64,000 nt of DNA, from NCBI RefSeq assembly GCF_015999335.1, contig NZ_JAEACP010000019.1:1-64000 (forward strand). The letters are read 5' to 3'. Below, piece by piece: positions 60,926-64,000 of this stretch. The translations under genes were made by a program, and so were the position numbers. The DNA is from Tabrizicola soli (GTDB lineage: Bacteria > Pseudomonadota > Alphaproteobacteria > Rhodobacterales > Rhodobacteraceae). Every line of letters begins with the position of its first letter. Position 1 is the first letter of the stretch. The notes under the pieces are model-generated. The model made no database searches, was not told where the DNA came from, and saw only the letters and a list, made by a program, of their open reading frames with translations.

Positions 60926-62144
60926 CAGCATTTTGCCGGGACATCAGCGCCATGATCATCGGCCCGCAAGAGAACTCGCCCGCTGCCGCCTTCGATGTCA
61001 GCGCACGGAGGTAGCCACCGGGCGATCGGATATCGGCAAAGCGTTCCAACATGGCGACGACAACGATCGATGCCTGCTCGGGGCCCATGAACCGTTGCGC
61101 TTCTTCCCAAGCGGACGCGCTGATCCCCATGGCCGGCCGTACATGGCAAGCCGCGTCGAAAAGCTGATGCCAGTGGCGGATGTCGCCTTGGTAGAAGGTT
61201 TTGAGCGACGGGCAGCCCGCGATCACCAGATGAAGCGGGATCTTTGGAACGCGTCTTGTGTCCGCTTCTTCCACGTCAGCAACAAGCGCATCCGTTTCAG
61301 CCTCTGGCGCGCCGGCCGCCGCCCCGCCTTTTTCTAAGGCAGGTTCAAGATCTATAGATTCTTTATTTGAATTATGATGGTGGCGCTCAAAACTGGCATC
61401 ATTGGTGTTCATTTCTTCTGTTTCAGGTCCATCAATGACGTTGCGTGCATGATCAAGCAGGGCTTCGAGGTCGGTCCGACATGCGGAGAGCTCCTCAAGC
61501 GTGAGCTTGCGGCGCAGGGCACGCGCAGTAAGGACAGCCTTGTCACGAAGCTGATCCCAGAGGCCAAGGCCTGGCTGGATCTCCTCTCCAAACTCCGCGA
61601 GGGCAGCGAGATCGCGCCGCATCAGGCTCACGACCTCCCGCAGTCGCCGCACACGGTCCTCGGCCTCACGCACGGCCTCTGCGGCCCGTGCAATCTCCTC
61701 GGTCCGACAGTAGAGCGGCGACAGGTCGAGCCCAAAAGCCACGCTCTCTTCGCCGTGCTTGCGGACATATCGCTTCCCGTTCGGGCTATCGCGCCGCATG
61801 AGCAAGCCTGCCTCGACAAGGCGCGCCAAGTGTCGGCGCATGGTGGAGCAGGGCATGCCATTCAGCCGCTCGCAGATCGCCTTGTTGGACGGGAAGACGA
61901 CCATTTCAGCGTTCCCGCCAAGCGCATCGTCCGGGAAGAAGCTGAGGAGACCCTGCATGACCGTCAGATCACGTTCTGTGACCCCAAAGGCAGCTTGCGC
62001 CTTGGACAGTTCGCGCAGGAGTTCCCACTTGTTGATGGGCTTACCCGGAACAGATATCTCAGGCCGCTCGACCACGCGCAGATGGGCGTGCGAGATCGGC
62101 CGCATAAACGGCGAAATCGGTGTGTAGTCCATGATGTCATTCAC
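60921..62144 (-). CDS. repC: RepC replication initiator
   Basis: A 407-residue RepC. N-terminal part: ISVPGKPINKWELLRELSKA, LTVMQGLLSFFPDDALGGNA, then the winged-helix GMPCSTMRRHLARLVEAGLL and the C-terminal PSLKTFYQGDIRHWHQLFDA typical of RepC. RepC binds and opens the origin, which in repABC plasmids lies within repC itself; an AT-rich patch is at 61341-61376. Start at 62144; 62132 is an alternative. Translation is limited by the counter-transcribed RNA upstream. Confidence 0.95.
   Translation of the reverse strand: MNDIMDYTPISPFMRPISHAHLRVVERPEISVPGKPINKWELLRELSKAQAAFGVTERDLTVMQGLLSFFPDDALGGNAEMVVFPSNKAICERLNGMPCSTMRRHLARLVEAGLLMRRDSPNGKRYVRKHGEESVAFGLDLSPLYCRTEEIARAAEAVREAEDRVRRLREVVSLMRRDLAALAEFGEEIQPGLGLWDQLRDKAVLTARALRRKLTLEELSACRTDLEALLDHARNVIDGPETEEMNTNDASFERHHHNSNKESIDLEPALEKGGAAAGAPEAETDALVADVEEADTRRVPKIPLHLVIAGCPSLKTFYQGDIRHWHQLFDAACHVRPAMGISASAWEEAQRFMGPEQASIVVVAMLERFADIRSPGGYLRALTSKAAAGEFSCGPMIMALMSRQNAA
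61341..61376. other. AT-rich patch in repC, candidate origin of replication
   Basis: A markedly AT-rich stretch inside an otherwise GC-rich gene (including TCTATAGATT and TTTATTTGAATTATG). In studied repABC plasmids oriV sits in an AT-rich part of the repC coding sequence, so this is the best candidate here. Confidence 0.5.
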
Positions 62145-62182
62145 GAAGGCAAAATTTCTCTGGCCCGCGAATCGCTTTGCGC

Positions 62183-62211
62183 TTGCGGGAAAGGGGCCAG
62201 ATCGCTACATT
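62183..62211 (+). promoter_or_regulatory. Promoter of the counter-transcribed RNA
   Basis: TTGCGG (62183-62188) and TACATT (62206-62211) are spaced by 17 bases on the + strand, opposite to repABC. Transcription would start near 62218. Confidence 0.6.
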
Positions 62212-62217
62212 CAGAGG

Positions 62218-62306
62218 TGCGAAAACTGAGTTTTGTAGCGGGCTGGTCCCGTGCGAAACCTAAGAAAGGTCTCGTGAAGCTTGCTTCTCGGGGCCTTTTT
62301 CTTTTC
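62218..62306 (+). ncRNA. Counter-transcribed RNA between repB and repC
   Basis: In the 200-base repB-repC gap, opposite to the repABC mRNA. It contains a small hairpin AAAACT-G-AGTTTT at about 62222-62234 and ends in a terminator stem at 62268-62295 followed by TTTTTCTTTTC. The size of about 90 bases and location are those of the incA/ctRNA that represses repC and sets copy number and incompatibility. Confidence 0.8.
62268..62306 (+). terminator. Terminator of the counter-transcribed RNA
   Basis: GGTCTCGTGAAGC pairs with GCTTCTCGGGGCC (G-U pairs and one mismatch allowed), followed by a T-rich run from 62296. The same hairpin in the repC leader mRNA would be the regulatory stem. Confidence 0.8.
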
Positions 62307-62344
62307 TGCCTGTCTCGTGCCTCCTTTTTGGTTGTTGCTCTTCC

Positions 62345-63277
62345 TCAGTCTTCCTTGCGCTTCCAGCGCTCGTGAAGCTCGGCGATCAGCTGCGGGGCCT
62401 TGCCCTCAAGCCAGCTGACAAAATCTCTGTCCTCGGCCTTCAGCTCGAGCTTGAACTGTCGGCCGCGGCGCCCGGTCGCGATGGTTGCTGCACCAACGCC
62501 CGGAATGGCCACACTGGGTGCCCCTCGGGGACTTGATGGGCGGGTCGGCCGCTCTGCCTGCACCACTGCGGCGAGGACGGCCAGGAACGCGGCGTCCGAC
62601 TTTTCGTCAGGTCCACCGGAGTGAGAGGACCTGGTCTCTGCCGCTACTGCAGCGAGGTTCTCGCGGTCCACAGATGCATCGCCTAGTGACTTCTTGAGTT
62701 CCTCCCAACGAGGCCTGCCGATACCAGGTGCCGCACCGATCGCCAGGACGAGGCTCTCGCCAACCGCGCGGACGACGCTTAACAGCTGCGACACACCAGC
62801 TTCAGTGAGGCCCAGAACCTCCGCCACACCCTTGTTGGTACGTTCCGCCTCTCCCAGATGATCGCCATTGAGCAAGGCTGCCGCCACCAAGGCACGTTCG
62901 ATGAAGCTCAGGTCGCGGCGTTCTTGGTTCTCGAGCAGCTGATCCCGAAGCGCCTGATCCCCGTCCATTTCAGTTACGATCGCACGGACCTTGATCCCGA
63001 GTTCCCGGCAGGCTTCGAGTCGACGCCGTCCGTAGATCAGGCTGTAGCGATCCCCGTCGAGAGGTCGCACGAGGATCGGCACCCGTTGGCCGCTTCTGGA
63101 GATCGATGCCTTCAGCCCAGCAATCTCGATTTGGAGACGGTCATCCAGCCTGCCCACGGTTTCGATATGGTCAGGGTCGATCTCGAACACGCCGCCCCGC
63201 AGCCTGCGCCCCTCAAGAGCGTCGGGGGCATTACGCAAGGTCTGCAAGGGCAGTCCCAGTTTAGGCTTTCTTGCCAT
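62345..63277 (-). CDS. repB: RepB partition protein
   Basis: A 310-residue ParB-like RepB. N-terminal MARKPKLGLPLQTLRNAPDA, the ParB box RYSLIYGRRRLEACRELGIK, ALRDQLLENQERRDLSFIER and the HTH NKGVAEVLGLTEAGVSQLLS. C-terminal GRRGRQFKLELKAEDRDFVS is typical of RepB. It binds parS and works with RepA. The start at 63277 overlaps the repA stop by 17 bases. Confidence 0.95.
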   Translation of the reverse strand: MARKPKLGLPLQTLRNAPDALEGRRLRGGVFEIDPDHIETVGRLDDRLQIEIAGLKASISRSGQRVPILVRPLDGDRYSLIYGRRRLEACRELGIKVRAIVTEMDGDQALRDQLLENQERRDLSFIERALVAAALLNGDHLGEAERTNKGVAEVLGLTEAGVSQLLSVVRAVGESLVLAIGAAPGIGRPRWEELKKSLGDASVDRENLAAVAAETRSSHSGGPDEKSDAAFLAVLAAVVQAERPTRPSSPRGAPSVAIPGVGAATIATGRRGRQFKLELKAEDRDFVSWLEGKAPQLIAELHERWKRKED

Positions 63278-64000
63278 TGCGTCCCCACGTGCTCTGGATG
63301 ATCCCGGCGATCTCGTCGTTGACGGCATTCATGGACTCGATGGCGCGGTCGAAGGTCTGGCGCGTGAAGTCCTTCTTGTCCGCCTCATACAAGGTCTGCT
63401 TGGTCAGCCCGGCATCCGATATCGCCGTCGACTCGACCATGTGGTTGGTCAGCACCGAACGCCCGAAGAGCCCGCGGATGAAGGCGATCACCTCGGTCTG
63501 TGGGGCGTCGCCCACCTTGTAGCGGGTCGGCAGGAACCTGAGCCAATCGAACCGCAGGTTGGCGCCTGCATCGCGGATCACGCCCAACAGGTCGGCCGTC
63601 ATCCGCAGGAACTGCGACATGGACATGAGGTCAAGCATCTGCGGGTGGACCGTAACCAGAACCCCTGAAGACGCAGAGAGGGCAGACATGGTCAGGAAGC
63701 CCAGTTGCGGAGGGCAGTCGATCACGACGACATCGTAGTCGCTTTCGACGCTGTCGAGTGCATCACGGACTCTCGCGAAGAAGGCGCGGGCGCCGCCGCG
63801 CTGGATCGCCGCCGGGGTCTCATGCTCGAACTCCATGAGCTCGAGATTGCCAGGAATGAGGTCCAGGCCACGGATGTAGGTCTTCCTGATGACCTCGGAA
63901 ACCGGGACAGGGTCGTCATAACGGACAGCGTCGTACAGCGTCCCGCCTTCCATGAGGTCCAGTTCAGGCTGGATCCCATGCAAGGCGGACAATGACGCCT
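63261..64000 (-). CDS. repA: RepA partition ATPase (5'-truncated by window edge)
   Basis: The visible 245 residues are the C-terminal part of a ParA-type RepA: ASLSALHGIQPELDLMEGGT, the Walker-type VVVIDCPPQLGFLTMSALSA, and FDWLRFLPTRYKVGDAPQTE. The frame continues off the window at 64000, so the Walker A and N-terminal HTH are outside. RepA with RepB segregates the plasmid and represses the repABC operon. Confidence 0.95.
   Translation of the reverse strand, partial: ASLSALHGIQPELDLMEGGTLYDAVRYDDPVPVSEVIRKTYIRGLDLIPGNLELMEFEHETPAAIQRGGARAFFARVRDALDSVESDYDVVVIDCPPQLGFLTMSALSASSGVLVTVHPQMLDLMSMSQFLRMTADLLGVIRDAGANLRFDWLRFLPTRYKVGDAPQTEVIAFIRGLFGRSVLTNHMVESTAISDAGLTKQTLYEADKKDFTRQTFDRAIESMNAVNDEIAGIIQSTWGRNGKKA

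Noticed and set aside
1-64000. CRISPR array, tRNA or rRNA genes
   Set aside because: No regularly spaced long direct repeats and no tRNA- or rRNA-like segments were seen on either strand.

Overview
The window is a GC-rich segment of a large alphaproteobacterial plasmid. Gene content points to Rhodobacteraceae or a close relative: a repABC replication module, a VirD2/VirD4-type mobilisation module with VirC1/VirC2-like genes, an HvrA-type H-NS protein, a bactofilin, and a long block of maintenance genes typical of such plasmids. No rRNA, tRNA or CRISPR array was seen. No VirB mating-channel genes are present, so they would have to lie elsewhere.

Layout. 0.1-6.2 kb: a compact, mostly overlapping gene cluster with an exported seven-repeat cysteine protein, two transglutaminase-like proteins, two paralogous small proteins, a small zinc-ribbon protein and membrane-anchored proteins of unknown role. 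6.5-13.3 kb: conjugative DNA processing. virD4, a relaxase and mobC run leftward; a virC1/virC2-like pair runs rightward. Between them lies a structured region that is a strong oriT candidate, and the virC1-like gene carries a one-base frameshift. 13.4-16.5 kb: a LuxR solo with a lux-box-like palindrome, a WGR protein, a bactofilin and a ParDE-type toxin-antitoxin pair. 17.0-22.6 kb: an SbcC-SbcD operon with two small downstream genes, divergent from a BrxR/CapW-like HTH-WYL regulator, with a perfect inverted repeat in the shared promoter. 22.8-39.9 kb: plasmid accessory block with a DUF2493 protein, a Toprim protein, a 1450-residue methylase/strawberry-notch helicase fusion, an AbiE toxin-antitoxin system, several conserved unknowns, a DUF932 protein, a complete IS5/IS427-type element, ssb and an H-NS-like gene.

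40.0-57.3 kb is an arsenic island. On the left is an arsenite oxidation unit in the order aioX-aioS-aioR-aioB-aioA plus a DUF2478 gene (all leftward). On the right are arsR-acr3-arsH, a permease/thioredoxin/OsmC/ArsR group, an ArsR-ArsC fusion with a GAPDH-ArsJ pair, a further MFS transporter, a second ArsP-like permease and another ArsR. Together these would sense and oxidise arsenite in the periplasm, reduce cytoplasmic arsenate, export arsenite, and export arsenate as 1-arseno-3-phosphoglycerate.

57.4-64.0 kb is plasmid maintenance: a 723-residue ParB-like protein, then repC, a counter-transcribed RNA on the opposite strand, repB and the 5'-truncated repA at the window edge. Near-palindromic parS-like sites lie downstream of repC and within repB.

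The most notable unexplained items are the WYL-controlled SbcCD operon, the cysteine-repeat/transglutaminase cluster, the oriT region with its nested hairpin, a 27-bp leader element repeated at fixed distance from three start codons, a large structured intergenic hairpin at 25.1 kb, and an AioR that has lost its ATPase and sigma-54 contact motifs.
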